From: Sipunculus nudus
Lineage: Eukaryota; Annelida; Sipuncula; Golfingiida; Sipunculidae
Reading direction: 5' to 3'
NCBI GenBank assembly: GCA_026874595.1
Contig: CM049309.1
Coordinates: forward strand, 23,999,033 to 24,063,032
DNA length: 64,000 bases
Positions 39,101 to 54,100 of this stretch are shown here, piece after piece (position 1 is the stretch's first letter; the number at the start of each line of letters is the position of its first letter). The notes beneath the pieces were generated by a model. That model had not been told where the DNA came from. It did no database searches and saw only the letters and a program-made list of their open reading frames with translations. Made by a program: the position numbers and the translations under genes.

Positions 39101-42100
39101 TATGTATTATCTCTGCTGTCCTTGGGATATTTATCTTCCAATCATTTGATTTTTTTAATGTATTGACATTGCATATAAGTTAATTTCCCTGTAAACTTGA
39201 TACATTTGTAGCAGCCAAGCTTTTGGAAAAATCATTTTAAAAAATTTATTCTTTGTCATGCTTGGCTGTGGCAGTGCACCTTTTCTAGTTGTCCTTCCAT
39301 CCAGCCGTTAAGATGGCAACATTTTTATCATAAGGCCTAGAAAGTTAAAAGTTTACATCTATGCAGGTCCTAGTGAAGTATCTTTTAGAACCCAAATTAA
39401 GTCATGGTGACTTAAATTCTGAGCTACAGTTATAAAAAAAAATTTGAACACCATTTAAGTCAGATACTAGGAATTCTTTGAATTCAAGGTTGCTAATGCA
39501 CTAATTTGAATTTGTCTTATAATTAAAACAGTTTACCTCATTCAAACAAAAGTATCCCTTTGCATCTTGGTAAGTTTGAACAAAGTTGTCACTGCTACAT
39601 GTGAAATTTCACAGTGATGTGTCAATGTTCATTAAAAATCCATTCAAAAGGTCTGGTTTCTCAATAATTGTTTGATAAATAGCCTTGAAATTTGCTGTTT
39701 CTTATTTAATGTTGAAACCTTTATACATTGCATAAGTTTGGTGTTACCATATTGTTTTCTTTTGCCATACCCAAGTTTTATTTTGCATTGTATACTGACA
39801 AGTAACACCCATTTTGCAGTTTTTGCTAAGCAGTCATATTGTTTATCAGCTCAGCTGACTGAATGTCAACTAAAGTTTAGTGATGGAGCTTTGTCTATCT
39901 GCCGTCTGGCTGTCTATGATTATGTGTGGTTTTCTGCCCTTTAATATCCCTATCCCTCCCATGTTAGAAAAGTGTGAGAAAATGATTTAAAAAATGGCCA
40001 ATTTCCTTGATATTATGCATTGATAAGGATCATAAGATGAAACCTATTCAGATTGTTTCACATGCCCTTCTTTGTGAGAGTTGCCTTGACCTTGTATGAT
40101 TCCATGTTTTGTTAAAATCTGATTAAAAAATACATTGCTCAAGAATGGGTGGATGGATTGTTATAAAAATCAGAATAATGTAAGTTAAAGGATAATTAGT
40201 TCTCAGATTCAAAAACTGTTCACCTTGACCTCTCTCTTCATTATCAAATTAGCCGTAATTAAGGATTATTTTGAACTCCTTTACTTTTAAAGTACTGCAA
40301 AGTTTTTTCCTTAAATTTGGTTTCAGCCAGGTTTTCAGAGATGTTGAAAACTTTCCTCAGATCTGTGGAAATGTAAGATATTATTTGTCATATTGTCTGA
40401 AGTACTGCTCAAACTATTTATGCCACACCTTCCATGTTTCACATGCTGCTCACCTGATCATTGTTTAAGACCTTTGGAGATAATGAATTCACAAGGTCAT
40501 AGGTCAGGGCCACAGGACCCATTTGTAAAATTTGTCATCCCAATCCATCCATCTTTCACACATGGCTGACCTACTAGTAGGGGGAGAACTCTTTTGATTT
40601 TGAGATCACAAGGTTGAAGGTCAAGGACACAGGACCCACTTTTTGAAAAATGATTTTGACAAACTTTTAGACAAAATTTTCACCTGAAACCTCTATCTTT
40701 CTCATATGGGTCTGCTATCAATATAGTAAAGTTCCCATTGATTTTGAAGTTACAAAGCTAAGGTCACTTTTTAAAAAAAAAAAACTTGTGGAATGACATA
40801 TCCTTTGCTGAATGGCAGTAGGCCTAGCCCTTTCATTTTCAAACACTACCACAAAAGAAGCCATATTTTCATATCTAATAATTTAATAGAAATATCTTTA
40901 TAGACAAATTCAGCTGAGCTGTTATTTTACATTGTATTTCAGCATCTGGGAATGGTGCCTCGCCTAGTGGCAGTAGCAGTAGCAGTAGTTCCATAGCCAA
41001 CGGGTTGTCACACAACAACAAACAGACAATGAAGGACATCCTAGCAACAATACCAGGCTTTAGTCTCAAAGTGAGCCTCTCTTTCATGTCTAATATACAC
41101 TTACAAAATGGTAAGGGGGCTATGTAGGCTAAGTATAAAAGTGAGCCTCTCTTTCATGTCTGATATACACTTACAAAATGGTAAGGGGGGATATGTAGGC
41201 TAAGTATAAAAGTGAGCTTCTCATTCTTATTTCTTATTAATACACTTATTAATGTAGGAATTTTGAGGGAGGATACATGTCTATGCAGAACTTTATATTT
41301 GGTCTATCTCAGAACTGGGAAAGAATGTGTTGTCACCAGTCATCATACATAATTTGCAGGGGTTAACAGATATCATAAAAAAGGCTGCATGGCACCAGAG
41401 GAATTATTTAAAGTAAAGGAAAGGGCACCATGTCTACATTAAAATCTGTCACCATGCAAAGTTTGATAACTAATAGGTCAGACCATTAATTTAGATTAGG
41501 GAAATAAGACTATCAAAGTGGTTATAGCAATAACGACTGCAAACAGCTGAAAATAACCTGCGATTAATAACTAGATTCATCAGTTATCAGAATTCCCATA
41601 CAGATATGCAGGCCCGTAGATACAAAATTGTAATTGGCAAAATGTTCACAGGTGAGCATTTTGTCCCTGCACTTGTGTAATTACACATTTACATATGTAC
41701 ATTGATGCTGTTTTCCTTACAGCCTCGACGGAGGACACAGAAAAAGCTGAGCACAGTGGCACAAATCAAACAGACCAGGGAGGGCTGTATTGATCTGGAG
41801 ACTCCAAACTCAATTCTAGTCAATACAAACCTCAAGGTAAGACCTTCATCTAGGGACTCCAAAATCAATCCTAGTCAAAACCAACCTCAAGGTAAGACCT
41901 TCATCTAGGGACTCCAAACTCAATCCTAGTCAATACCAACCTCAAGGTAAGACCTTCATCTGGGGACTCCAAAATCAATCCTAGTCAATACCAACCTCAA
42001 GGTAAGACCTTCATCTGGGGACTCCAAAATCAATCCTAGTCAATACCAACCTCAAGGTAAGACCTTCATCTAGGTACTCCAAACTTAATCCTAGTCAATA

Positions 42101-45100
42101 CCAACCTCAAGGTAAGTCTTTCATCTAGGGACTCCAAAATCAATTCTAGTCAATACCAACCTCAAGGTAAGTCTTTCATCTAGGGACTCCAAAATCAATC
42201 CTAGTCAATACCAACCTCAAGGTAAGTCTTTCATCTAGGGACTCCAAACTCAATCCTAGTCAATACCAACCTCAAGGTAAGTCTTTCATCTAGGGACTCC
42301 AAAATCAATCCTAGTCAATACCAACCTCAAGGTAAGACCTTCATCTAGGTACTCCAAACTTAATCCTAGTCAATACCAACCTCAAGGTAAGTCTTTCATC
42401 TAGGGACTCCAAAATCAATCCTAGTCAATACCAACCTCAAGGTAAGTCTTTCATCTAGGGACTCCAAACTTAATCCTAGTCAATACCAACCTCAAGGTAA
42501 GTCTTTCATCTAGGGACTCCAAAATCAATTCTAGTCAATACCAACCTCAAGGTAAGTCTTTCATCTAGGGACTCCAAACTCAATCCTAGTCAATACCAAC
42601 CTCAAGGTAAGACCTTCATCTAGGGACTCCAAACTCAATACTAGTCAATACCAACCTCAAGGTAAGACCTTCATCTAGGGACTCCAAAATCAATCCTAGT
42701 CAATACCAACCTCAAGGTAAGACCTTCATCTAGGGACTCCAAACTCAATACTAGTCAATACCAACCTCAAGGTAAGACCTTCATCTAGGTACTCCAAACT
42801 CAATCCTAGTCAATACCAACCTCAAGGTAAGACCTTCATCTAGGGACTCCAAAATCAATCCTAGTCAATACCAACCTCAAGGTAAGACCTTCATCTAGGG
42901 ACTCCAAAATCAATCCTAGTCAATACCAACCTCAAGGTAAGACCTTCATCTAGGGACTCCAAACTCAATCCTAGTCAATACCAACCTCAAGGTAAGTCTT
43001 TCATCTAGGGACTCCAAAATCAATCCTAGTCAATACCAACCTCAAGGTAAGACCTTCATCTAGGGACTCCAAAATCAATCCTAGTCAATACCAACCTCAA
43101 GGTAAGTCTTTCATCTAGGGACTCCAAAATCAATCCTAGTCAAAACCAACCTCAAGGTAAGACCTTCATCTAGGTACTCCAAACTCAATCCTAGTCAAAA
43201 CCAACCTCAAGGTAAGACCTTCATCTAGGGACTCCAAACTCAATCCTAGTCAATACCAACCTCAAGGTAAGACCTTCATCTAGGGACTCCAAACTTAATC
43301 CTAGTCAATACCAACCTCAAGGTAAGACCTTCATCTGGGGACTCCAAACTTAATCCTAGTCAATACCAACCTCAAGGTAAGTCTTTCATCTAGGGACTCC
43401 AAACTTAATCCTAGTCAATACCAACCTCAAGGTAAGACCTTCATCTAGGGACTCCAAAATCAATCCTAGTCAAAACCAACCTCAAGGTAAGTCTTTCATC
43501 TAGGGACTCCAAAATCAATCCTAGTCAATACCAACCTCAAGGTAAGACCTTCATCTAGGTACTCCAAACTCAATCCTAGTCAATACCAACCTCAAGGTAA
43601 GTCTTTCATCTAGGGACTCCAAACTTAATCCTAGTCAATACCAACCTCAAGGTAAGACCTTCATCTAGGTACTCCAAACTCAATCCTAGTCAATACCAAC
43701 CTCAAGGTAAGACCTTCATCTAGGGACTCCAAACTTAATCCTAGTCAATACCAACCTCAAGGTAAGACTTTCATCTAGGGACTCCAAACTCAATCCTAGT
43801 CAATACCAACCTCAAGGTAAGACCTTCATCTAGGGACTCCAAACTTAATCCTAGTCAATACCAACCTCAAGGTAAGACCTTCATCTGGGGACTCCAAAAT
43901 CAATCCTAGTCAATACCAACCTCAAGGTAAGACCTTCATCTAGGTACTCCAAACTCAATCCTAGTCAATACCAACCTCAAGGTAAGACCTTCATCTAGGG
44001 ACTCCAAACTTAATCCTAGTCAATACCAACCTCAAGGTAAGACTTTCATCTAGGGACTCCAAACTCAATCCTAGTCAATACCAACCTCAAGGTAAGACCT
44101 TCATCTAGGGACTTCAAAATCAATCCTAGTCAAAACCAACCTCAAGGTAAGTCTTTCATCTAGGGACTCCAAACTCAATCCTAGTCAATACCAACCTCAA
44201 GGTAAGACCTTCATCTAGGTACTCCAAACTCAATCCTAGTCAATACCAACCTCAAGGTAAGACCTTCATCTAGGGACTTCAAAATCAATCCTAGTCAATA
44301 CCAACCTCAAGGTAAGACTTTCATCTAGGGACTCCAAACTCAATCCTAGTCAATACCAACCTCAAGGTAAGACCTTCATCTAGGGACTTCAAAATCAATC
44401 CTAGTCAATACCAACCTCAAGGTAAGTCTTTCATCTAGGGACTCCAAACTCAATCCTAGTCAATACCAACCTCAAGGTAAGACTTTCATCTAGGGACTCC
44501 AAACTCAATCCTAGTCAATACCAACCTCAAGGTAAGACCTTCATCTAGGGACTCCAAAATCAATCCTAGTCAAAACCAACCTCAAGGTAAGTCTTTCATC
44601 TAGGGACTCCAAAATCAATCCTAGTCAATACCAACCTCAAGGTAAGACCTTCATCTAGGTACTCCAAACTCAATCCTAGTCAATACCAACCTCAAGGTAA
44701 GTCTTTCATCTGGGGACTCCAAACTTAATCCTAGTCAATACCAACCTCAAGGTAAGTCTTTCATCTAGGGACTCCAAACTTAATCCTAGTCAATACCAAC
44801 CTCAAGGTAAGACCTTCATCTAGGGACTCCAAAATCAATCCTAGTCAATACCAACCTCAAGGTAAGTCTTTCATCTAGGGACTCCAAACTTAATCCTAGT
44901 CAATACCAACCTCAAGGTAAGACCTTCATCTAGGGACTCCAAAATCAATCCTAGTCAATACCAACCTCAAGGTAAGTCTTTCATCTAGGGACTCCAAACT
45001 TAATCCTAGTCAATACCAACCTCAAGGTAAGACCTTCATCTAGGGACTCCAAAATCAATCCTAGTCAATACCAACCTCAAGGTAAGTCTTTCATCTAGGG

Positions 45101-48100
45101 ACTCCAAACTCAATCCTAGTCAATACCAACCTCAAGGTAAGACCTTCATCTAGGGACTCCAAACTTAATCCTAGTCAATACCAACCTCAAGGTAAGTCTT
45201 TCATCTAGGGACTCCAAACTTAATCCTAGTCAATACCAACCTCAAGGTAAGACCTTCATCTAGGGACTCCAAAATCAATCCTAGTCAATACCAACCTCAA
45301 GGTAAGTCTTTCATCTAGGGACTCCAAACTTAATCCTAGTCAATACCAACCTCAAGGTAAGTCTTTCATCTGGGGACTCCAAACTTAATCCTAGTCAATA
45401 CCAACCTCAAGGTAAGTCTTTCATCTAGGGACTCCAAACTTAATCCTAGTCAATACCAACCTCAAGGTAAGTCTTTCATCTAGGGACTCCAAACTTAATC
45501 CTAGTCAATACCAACCTCAAGGTAAGTCTTTCATCTGGGGACTCCAAACTTAATCCTAGTCAATACCAACCTCAAGGTAAGTCTTTCATCTAGGGACTCC
45601 AAACTTAATCCTAGTCAATACCAACCTCAAGGTAAGTCTTTCATCTAGGGACTCCAAACTTAATCCTAGTCAATACCAACCTCAAGGTAAGTCTTTCATC
45701 TGGGGACTCCAAACTTAATCCTAGTCAATACCAACCTCAAGGTAAGTCTTTCATCTAGGGACTCCAAACTTAATCCTAGTCAATACCAACCTCAAGGTAA
45801 GACCTTCATCTAGGGACTCCAAAATCAATCCTAGTCAATACCAACCTCAAGGTAAGTCTTTCATCTAGGGACTCCAAACTTAATCCTAGTCAATACCAAC
45901 CTCAAGGTAAGACCTTCATCTAGGGACTCCAAAATCAATCCTAGTCAATACCAACCTCAAGGTAAGTCTTTCATCTAGGGACTCCAAACTTAATCCTAGT
46001 CAATACCAACCTCAAGGTAAGACCTTCATCTAGGGACTCCAAAATCAATCCTAGTCAATACCAACCTCAAGGTAAGTCTTTCATCTAGGGACTCCAAACT
46101 CAATCCTAGTCAATACCAACCTCAAGGTAAGACCTTCATCTAGGGACTCCAAACTTAATCCTAGTCAATACCAACCTCAAGGTAAGACCTTCATCTGGGG
46201 ACTCCAAACTTAATCCTAGTCAATACCAACCTCAAGGTAAGTCTTTCATCTAGGGACTCCAAACTTAATCCTAGTCAATACCAACCTCAAGGTAAGACCT
46301 TCATCTAGGGACTCCAAAATCAATCCTAGTCAAAACCAACCTCAAGGTAAGTCTTTCATCTAGGGACTCCAAAATCAATCCTAGTCAATACCAACCTCAA
46401 GGTAAGACCTTCATCTAGGTACTCCAAACTCAATCCTAGTCAATACCAACCTCAAGGTAAGTCTTTCATCTAGGGACTCCAAACTTAATCCTAGTCAATA
46501 CCAACCTCAAGGTAAGACCTTCATCTAGGTACTCCAAACTCAATCCTAGTCAATACCAACCTCAAGGTAAGACCTTCATCTAGGGACTCCAAAATCAATC
46601 CTAGTCAAAACCAACCTCAAGGTAAGTCTTTCATCTAGGGACTCCAAAATCAATCCTAGTCAATACCAACCTCAAGGTAAGACCTTCATCTAGGTACTCC
46701 AAACTCAATCCTAGTCAATACCAACCTCAAGGTAAGTCTTTCATCTGGGGACTCCAAACTTAATCCTAGTCAATACCAACCTCAAGGTAAGTCTTTCATC
46801 TAGGGACTCCAAACTTAATCCTAGTCAATACCAACCTCAAGGTAAGACCTTCATCTAGGGACTCCAAAATCAATCCTAGTCAATACCAACCTCAAGGTAA
46901 GTCTTTCATCTAGGGACTCCAAACTTAATCCTAGTCAATACCAACCTCAAGGTAAGACCTTCATCTAGGGACTCCAAAATCAATCCTAGTCAATACCAAC
47001 CTCAAGGTAAGTCTTTCATCTAGGGACTCCAAAATCAATCCTAGTCAAAACCAACCTCAAGGTAAGACCTTCATCTGGGGACTCCAAACTTAATCCTAGT
47101 CAATACCAACCTCAAGGTAAGACTTTCATCTAGGGACTCCAAAATCAATCCTAGTCAAAACCAACCTCAAGGTAAGACCTTCATCTAGGGACTCCAAACT
47201 TAATCCTAGTCAATACCAACCTCAAGGTAAGACCTTCATCTAGGTACTCCAAACTCAATCCTAGTCAAAACCAACCTCAAGGTAAGTCTTTCATCTAGGG
47301 ACTCCAAACTCAATCCTAGTCAATACCAACCTCAAAGTAAAACCTTCATCTAGGGACTCCAAACTCAATCCTAGTCAATACCAACCTCAAGGTAAGACCT
47401 TCATCTAGGGACTCCAAACTCAATCCTAGTCAATACCAACCTCAAGGTAAGTCTTTCATCTAGGGACTCCAAAATCAATCCTAGTCAAAACCAACCTCAA
47501 GGTAAGACCTTCATCTAGGGACTCCAAAATCAATCCTAGTCAATACCAACCTCAAGGTAAGACCTTCATCTAGGGACTCCAAACTTAATCCTAGTCAATA
47601 CCAACCTCAAGGTAAGACCTTCATCTGGGGACTCCAAACTTAATCCTAGTCAAAACCAACCTCAAGGTAAGACCTTCATCTGGGGACTCCAAACTTAATC
47701 CTAGTCAATACCAACCTCAAGGTAAGTCTTTCATCTAGGGACTCCAAAATCAATCCTAGTCAAAACCAACCTCAAGGTAAGACCTTCATCTGGGGACTCC
47801 AAACTTAATCCTAGTCAATACCAACCTCAAGGTAAGACCTTCATCTAGGGACTCCAAACTTAATCCTAGTCAAAACCAACCTCAAGGTAAGACCTTCATC
47901 TAGGGACTCCAAACTTAATCCTAGTCAAAACCAACCTCAAGGTAAGACCTTCATCTGGGGACTCCAAACTTAATCCTAGTCAATACCAACCTCAAGGTAA
48001 GTCTTTCATCTAGGGACTCCAAAATCAATCCTAGTCAAAACCAACCTCAAGGTAAGACCTTCATCTAGGGACTCCAAACTTAATCCTAGTCAAAACCAAC

Positions 48101-51100
48101 CTCAAGGTAAGACCTTCATCTGGGGACTCCAAACTTAATCCTAGTCAATACCAACCTCAAGGTAAGACTTTCATCTAGGGACTCCAAAATCAATCCTAGT
48201 CAAAACCAACCTCAAGGTAAGACCTTCATCTAGGGACTCCAAACTTAATCCTAGTCAATACCAACCTCAAGGTAAGACCTTCATCTAGGTACTCCAAACT
48301 CAATCCTAGTCAAAACCAACCTCAAGGTAAGACCTTCATCTAGGGACTCCAAACTTAATCCTAGTCAATACCAACCTCAAGGTAAGACCTTCATCTAGGT
48401 ACTCCAAACTCAATCCTAGTCAAAACCAACCTCAAGGTAAGTCTTTCATCTAGGGACTCCAAACTTAATCCTAGTCAATACCAACCTCAAGGTAAGACCT
48501 TCATCTAGGGACTCCAAACTCAATCCTAGTCAATACCAACCTCAAGGTAAGACCTTCATCTGGGGACTCCAAACTCAATCCTAGTCAATACCAACCTCAA
48601 GGTAAGACCTTCATCTAGGGACTCCAAAATCAATCCTAGTCAATACCAACCTCAAGGTAAGACCTTCATCTAGGGACTCCAAAATCAATCCTAGTCAAAA
48701 CCAACCTCAAGGTAAGACCTTCATCTGGGGACTCCAAACTCAATCCTAGTCAATACCAACCTCAAGGTAAGACCTTCATCTAGGGACTCCAAAATCAATC
48801 CTAGTCAATACCAACCTCAAGGTAAGACCTTCATCTAGGGACTCCAAAATCAATTCTAGTCAATACCAACCTCAAGGTAAGACCTTCATCTGGGGACTCC
48901 AAAATCAATCCTAGTCAATACCAACCTCAAGGTAAGACCTTCATCTGGGGACTCCAAAATCAATCCTAGTCAATACCAACCTCAAGGTAAGACCTTCATC
49001 TAGGGACTCCAAAATCAATCCTAGTCAATACCAACCTCAAGGTAAGACCTTCATCTGGGGACTCCAAAATCAATCCTAGTCAATACCAACCTCAAGGTAA
49101 GACCTTCATCTAGGGACTCCAAACTTAATCCTAGTCAATACCAACCTCAAGGTAAGACCTTCATCTGGGGACTCCAAAATCAATCCTAGTCAATACCAAC
49201 CTCAAGGTAAGACTTTCATCTAGGGACTCCAAACTTAATCCTAGTCAAAACCAACCTCAAGGTAAGACCTTCATCTGGGGACTCCAAACTCAATCCTAGT
49301 CAATACCAACCTCAAGGTAAGACCTTCATCTAGGGACTCCAAAATCAATCCTAGTCAATACCAACCTCAAGGTAAGACCTTCATCTAGGGACTCCAAAAT
49401 CAATCCTAGTCAATACCAACCTCAAGGTAAGACTTTCATCTAGGGACTCCAAACTTAATCCTAGTCAATACCAACCTCAAGGTAAGACTTTCATCTAGGG
49501 ACTCCAAAATCAATCCTAGTCAATACCAACCTCAAGGTAAGACCTTCATCTAGGGACTCCAAACTTAATCCTAGTCAATACCAACCTCAAGGTAAGACCT
49601 TCATCTAGGGACTCCAAACTTAATCCTAGTCAAAACCAACCTCAAGGTAAGACCTTCATCTAGGGACTCCAAAATCAATCCTAGTCAATACCAACCTCAA
49701 GGTAAGACTTTCATCTAGGGACTCCAAACTTAATCCTAGTCAATACCAACCTCAAGGTAAGACCTTCATCTAGGGACTCCAAACTTAATCCTAGTCAATA
49801 CCAACCTCAAGGTAAGACCTTCATCTAGGGACTCCAAACTCAATCCTAGTCAATACCAACCTCAAGGTAAGACTTTCATCTAGGGACTCCAAACTTAATC
49901 CTAGTCAATACCAACCTCAAGGTAAGACCTTCATCTAGGGACTCCAAACTTAATCCTAGTCAATACCAACCTCAAGGTAAGACCTTCATCTGGGGACTCC
50001 AAAATCAATCCTAGTCAATACCAACCTCAAGGTAAGACCTTCATCTAGGGACTCCAAACTTAATCCTAGTCAATACCAACCTCAAGGTAAGACCTTCATC
50101 TGGGGACTCCAAACTTAATCCTAGTCAATACCAACCTCAAGGTAAGACTTTCATCTAGGGACTCCAAAATCAATCCTAGTCAATACCAACCTCAAGGTAA
50201 GACCTTCATCTAGGGACTCCAAACTTAATCCTAGTCAATACCAACCTCAAGGTAAGACCTTCATCTAGGGACTCCAAACTTAATCCTAGTCAATACCAAC
50301 CTCAAGGTAAGACCTTCATCTAGGGACTCCAAACTTAATCCTAGTCAATACCAACCTCAAGGTAAGACTTTCATCTAGGGACTCCAAAATCAATCCTAGT
50401 CAATACCAACCTCAAGGTAAGACCTTCATCTAGGGACTCCAAACTTAATCCTAGTCAATACCAACCTCAAGGTAAGACTTTCATCTAGGGACTCCAAACT
50501 TAATCCTAGTCAATACCAACCTCAAGGTAAGACTTTCATCTAGGGACTCCAAAATCAATCCTAGTCAATACCAACCTCAAGGTAAGACCTTCATCTAGGG
50601 ACTCCAAACTTAATCCTAGTCAATACCAACCTCAAGGTAAGACTTTCATCTAGGGACTCCAAACTTAATCCTAGTCAATACCAACCTCAAGGTAAGACTT
50701 TCATCTAGGGACTCCAAAATCAATCCTAGTCAATACCAACCTCAAGGTAAGACCTTCATCTAGGGACTCCAAACTTAATCCTAGTCAATACCAACCTCAA
50801 GGTAAGACTTTCATCTAGGGACTCCAAAATCAATCCTAGTCAATACCAACCTCAAGGTAAGACCTTCATCTAGGGACTCCAAACTTAATCCTAGTCAATA
50901 CCAACCTCAAGGTAAGACTTTCATCTAGGGACTCCAAACTTAATCCTAGTCAATACCAACCTCAAGGTAAGACTTTCATCTAGGGACTCCAAAATCAATC
51001 CTAGTCAATACCAACCTCAAGGTAAGACCTTCATCTAGGGACTCCAAACTTAATCCTAGTCAATACCAACCTCAAGGTAAGACTTTCATCTAGGGACTCC

Positions 51101-54100
51101 AAACTTAATCCTAGTCAATACCAACCTCAAGGTAAGACTTTCATCTAGGGACTCCAAACTTAATCCTAGTCAATACCAACCTCAAGGTAAGACCTTCATC
51201 TAGGGACTCCAAACTTAATCCTAGTCAATACCAACCTCAAGGTAAGACTTTCATCTAGGGACTCCAAACTTAATCCTAGTCAATACCAACCTCAAGGTAA
51301 GACTTTCATCTAGGGACTCCAAAATCAATCCTAGTCAAAACCAACCTCAAGGTAAGACCTTCATCTAGGGACTCCAAACTCAATCCTAGTCAATACCAAC
51401 CTCAAGGTAAGACTTTCATCTAGGGACTCCAAACTTAATCCTAGTCAATACCAACCTCAAGGTAAGACCTTCATCTAGGGACTCCAAACTTAATCCTAGT
51501 CAATACCAACCTCAAGGTAAGACCTTCATCTGGGGACTCCAAAATCAATCCTAGTCAATACCAACCTCAAGGTAAGACCTTCATCTAGGGACTCCAAACT
51601 CAATCCTAGTCAATACCAACCTCAAGGTAAGACTTTCATCTAGGGACTCCAAACTTAATCCTAGTCAATACCAACCTCAAGGTAAGACCTTCATCTAGGG
51701 ACTCCAAACTTAATCCTAGTCAATACCAACCTCAAGGTAAGACCTTCATCTGGGGACTCCAAAATCAATCCTAGTCAATACCAACCTCAAGGTAAGACCT
51801 TCATCTAGGGACTCCAAACTCAATCCTAGTCAATACCAACCTCAAGGTAAGACTTTCATCTAGGGACTCCAAACTTAATCCTAGTCAATACCAACCTCAA
51901 GGTAAGACCTTCATCTAGGGACTCCAAACTTAATCCTAGTCAATACCAACCTCAAGGTAAGACCTTCATCTAGGGACTCCAAACTTAATCCTAGTCAATA
52001 CCAACCTCAAGGTAAGACCTTCATCTAGGGACTCCAAACTTAATCCTAGTCAATACCAACCTCAAGGTAAGACCTTCATCTGGGGACTCCAAAATCAATC
52101 CTAGTCAATACCAACCTCAAGGTAAGACCTTCATCTAGGGACTCCAAACTCAATCCTAGTCAATACCAACCTCAAGGTAAGACTTTCATCTAGGGACTCC
52201 AAACTTAATCCTAGTCAATACCAACCTCAAGGTAAGACCTTCATCTAGGGACTCCAAACTTAATCCTAGTCAATACCAACCTCAAGGTAAGTCTTTCATC
52301 TAGGGACTCCAAAATCAATCCTAGTCAAAACCAACCTCAAGGTAAGACCTTCATCTGGGGACTCCAAACTTAATCCTAGTCAATACCAACCTCAAGGTAA
52401 GACCTTCATCTAGGGACTCCAAACTTAATCCTAGTCAAAACCAACCTCAAGGTAAGACCTTCATCTAGGGACTCCAAACTTAATCCTAGTCAAAACCAAC
52501 CTCAAGGTAAGACCTTCATCTGGGGACTCCAAACTTAATCCTAGTCAATACCAACCTCAAGGTAAGTCTTTCATCTAGGGACTCCAAAATCAATCCTAGT
52601 CAAAACCAACCTCAAGGTAAGACCTTCATCTAGGGACTCCAAACTTAATCCTAGTCAAAACCAACCTCAAGGTAAGACCTTCATCTGGGGACTCCAAACT
52701 TAATCCTAGTCAATACCAACCTCAAGGTAAGACTTTCATCTAGGGACTCCAAAATCAATCCTAGTCAAAACCAACCTCAAGGTAAGACCTTCATCTAGGG
52801 ACTCCAAACTTAATCCTAGTCAATACCAACCTCAAGGTAAGACCTTCATCTAGGTACTCCAAACTCAATCCTAGTCAAAACCAACCTCAAGGTAAGACCT
52901 TCATCTAGGGACTCCAAACTTAATCCTAGTCAATACCAACCTCAAGGTAAGACCTTCATCTAGGTACTCCAAACTCAATCCTAGTCAAAACCAACCTCAA
53001 GGTAAGTCTTTCATCTAGGGACTCCAAACTTAATCCTAGTCAATACCAACCTCAAGGTAAGACCTTCATCTAGGGACTCCAAACTCAATCCTAGTCAATA
53101 CCAACCTCAAGGTAAGACCTTCATCTGGGGACTCCAAACTCAATCCTAGTCAATACCAACCTCAAGGTAAGACCTTCATCTAGGGACTCCAAAATCAATC
53201 CTAGTCAATACCAACCTCAAGGTAAGACCTTCATCTAGGGACTCCAAAATCAATCCTAGTCAAAACCAACCTCAAGGTAAGACCTTCATCTGGGGACTCC
53301 AAACTCAATCCTAGTCAATACCAACCTCAAGGTAAGACCTTCATCTAGGGACTCCAAAATCAATCCTAGTCAATACCAACCTCAAGGTAAGACCTTCATC
53401 TAGGGACTCCAAAATCAATTCTAGTCAATACCAACCTCAAGGTAAGACCTTCATCTGGGGACTCCAAAATCAATCCTAGTCAATACCAACCTCAAGGTAA
53501 GACTTTCATCTAGGGACTCCAAACTTAATCCTAGTCAAAACCAACCTCAAGGTAAGACCTTCATCTGGGGACTCCAAACTCAATCCTAGTCAATACCAAC
53601 CTCAAGGTAAGACCTTCATCTAGGGACTCCAAAATCAATCCTAGTCAATACCAACCTCAAGGTAAGACCTTCATCTAGGGACTCCAAAATCAATCCTAGT
53701 CAATACCAACCTCAAGGTAAGACTTTCATCTAGGGACTCCAAACTTAATCCTAGTCAATACCAACCTCAAGGTAAGACTTTCATCTAGGGACTCCAAAAT
53801 CAATCCTAGTCAATACCAACCTCAAGGTAAGACCTTCATCTAGGGACTCCAAACTTAATCCTAGTCAATACCAACCTCAAGGTAAGACCTTCATCTAGGG
53901 ACTCCAAACTTAATCCTAGTCAAAACCAACCTCAAGGTAAGACCTTCATCTAGGGACTCCAAAATCAATCCTAGTCAATACCAACCTCAAGGTAAGACTT
54001 TCATCTAGGGACTCCAAACTTAATCCTAGTCAATACCAACCTCAAGGTAAGACCTTCATCTAGGGACTCCAAACTTAATCCTAGTCAATACCAACCTCAA

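Larger units (their letters stand above)
36524..40942 (+). other. ASXL intron 5
   Basis: Phase 1 intron of 4419 bp. Holds the family B Helentron-like element (36672-37715), unique AT-rich sequence (37716-39270), an old dispersed repeat around 39270-39480 and a GGTCAAGG-type repeat at 40440-40790. No exon recognised. Confidence 0.8.

Noticed and set aside
41702-41908. Open frame running from before exon 7 into the array
   Set aside because: It is exon 7 read through its donor into the first repeats; the start lies in the intron before the acceptor, and it stops in the array.
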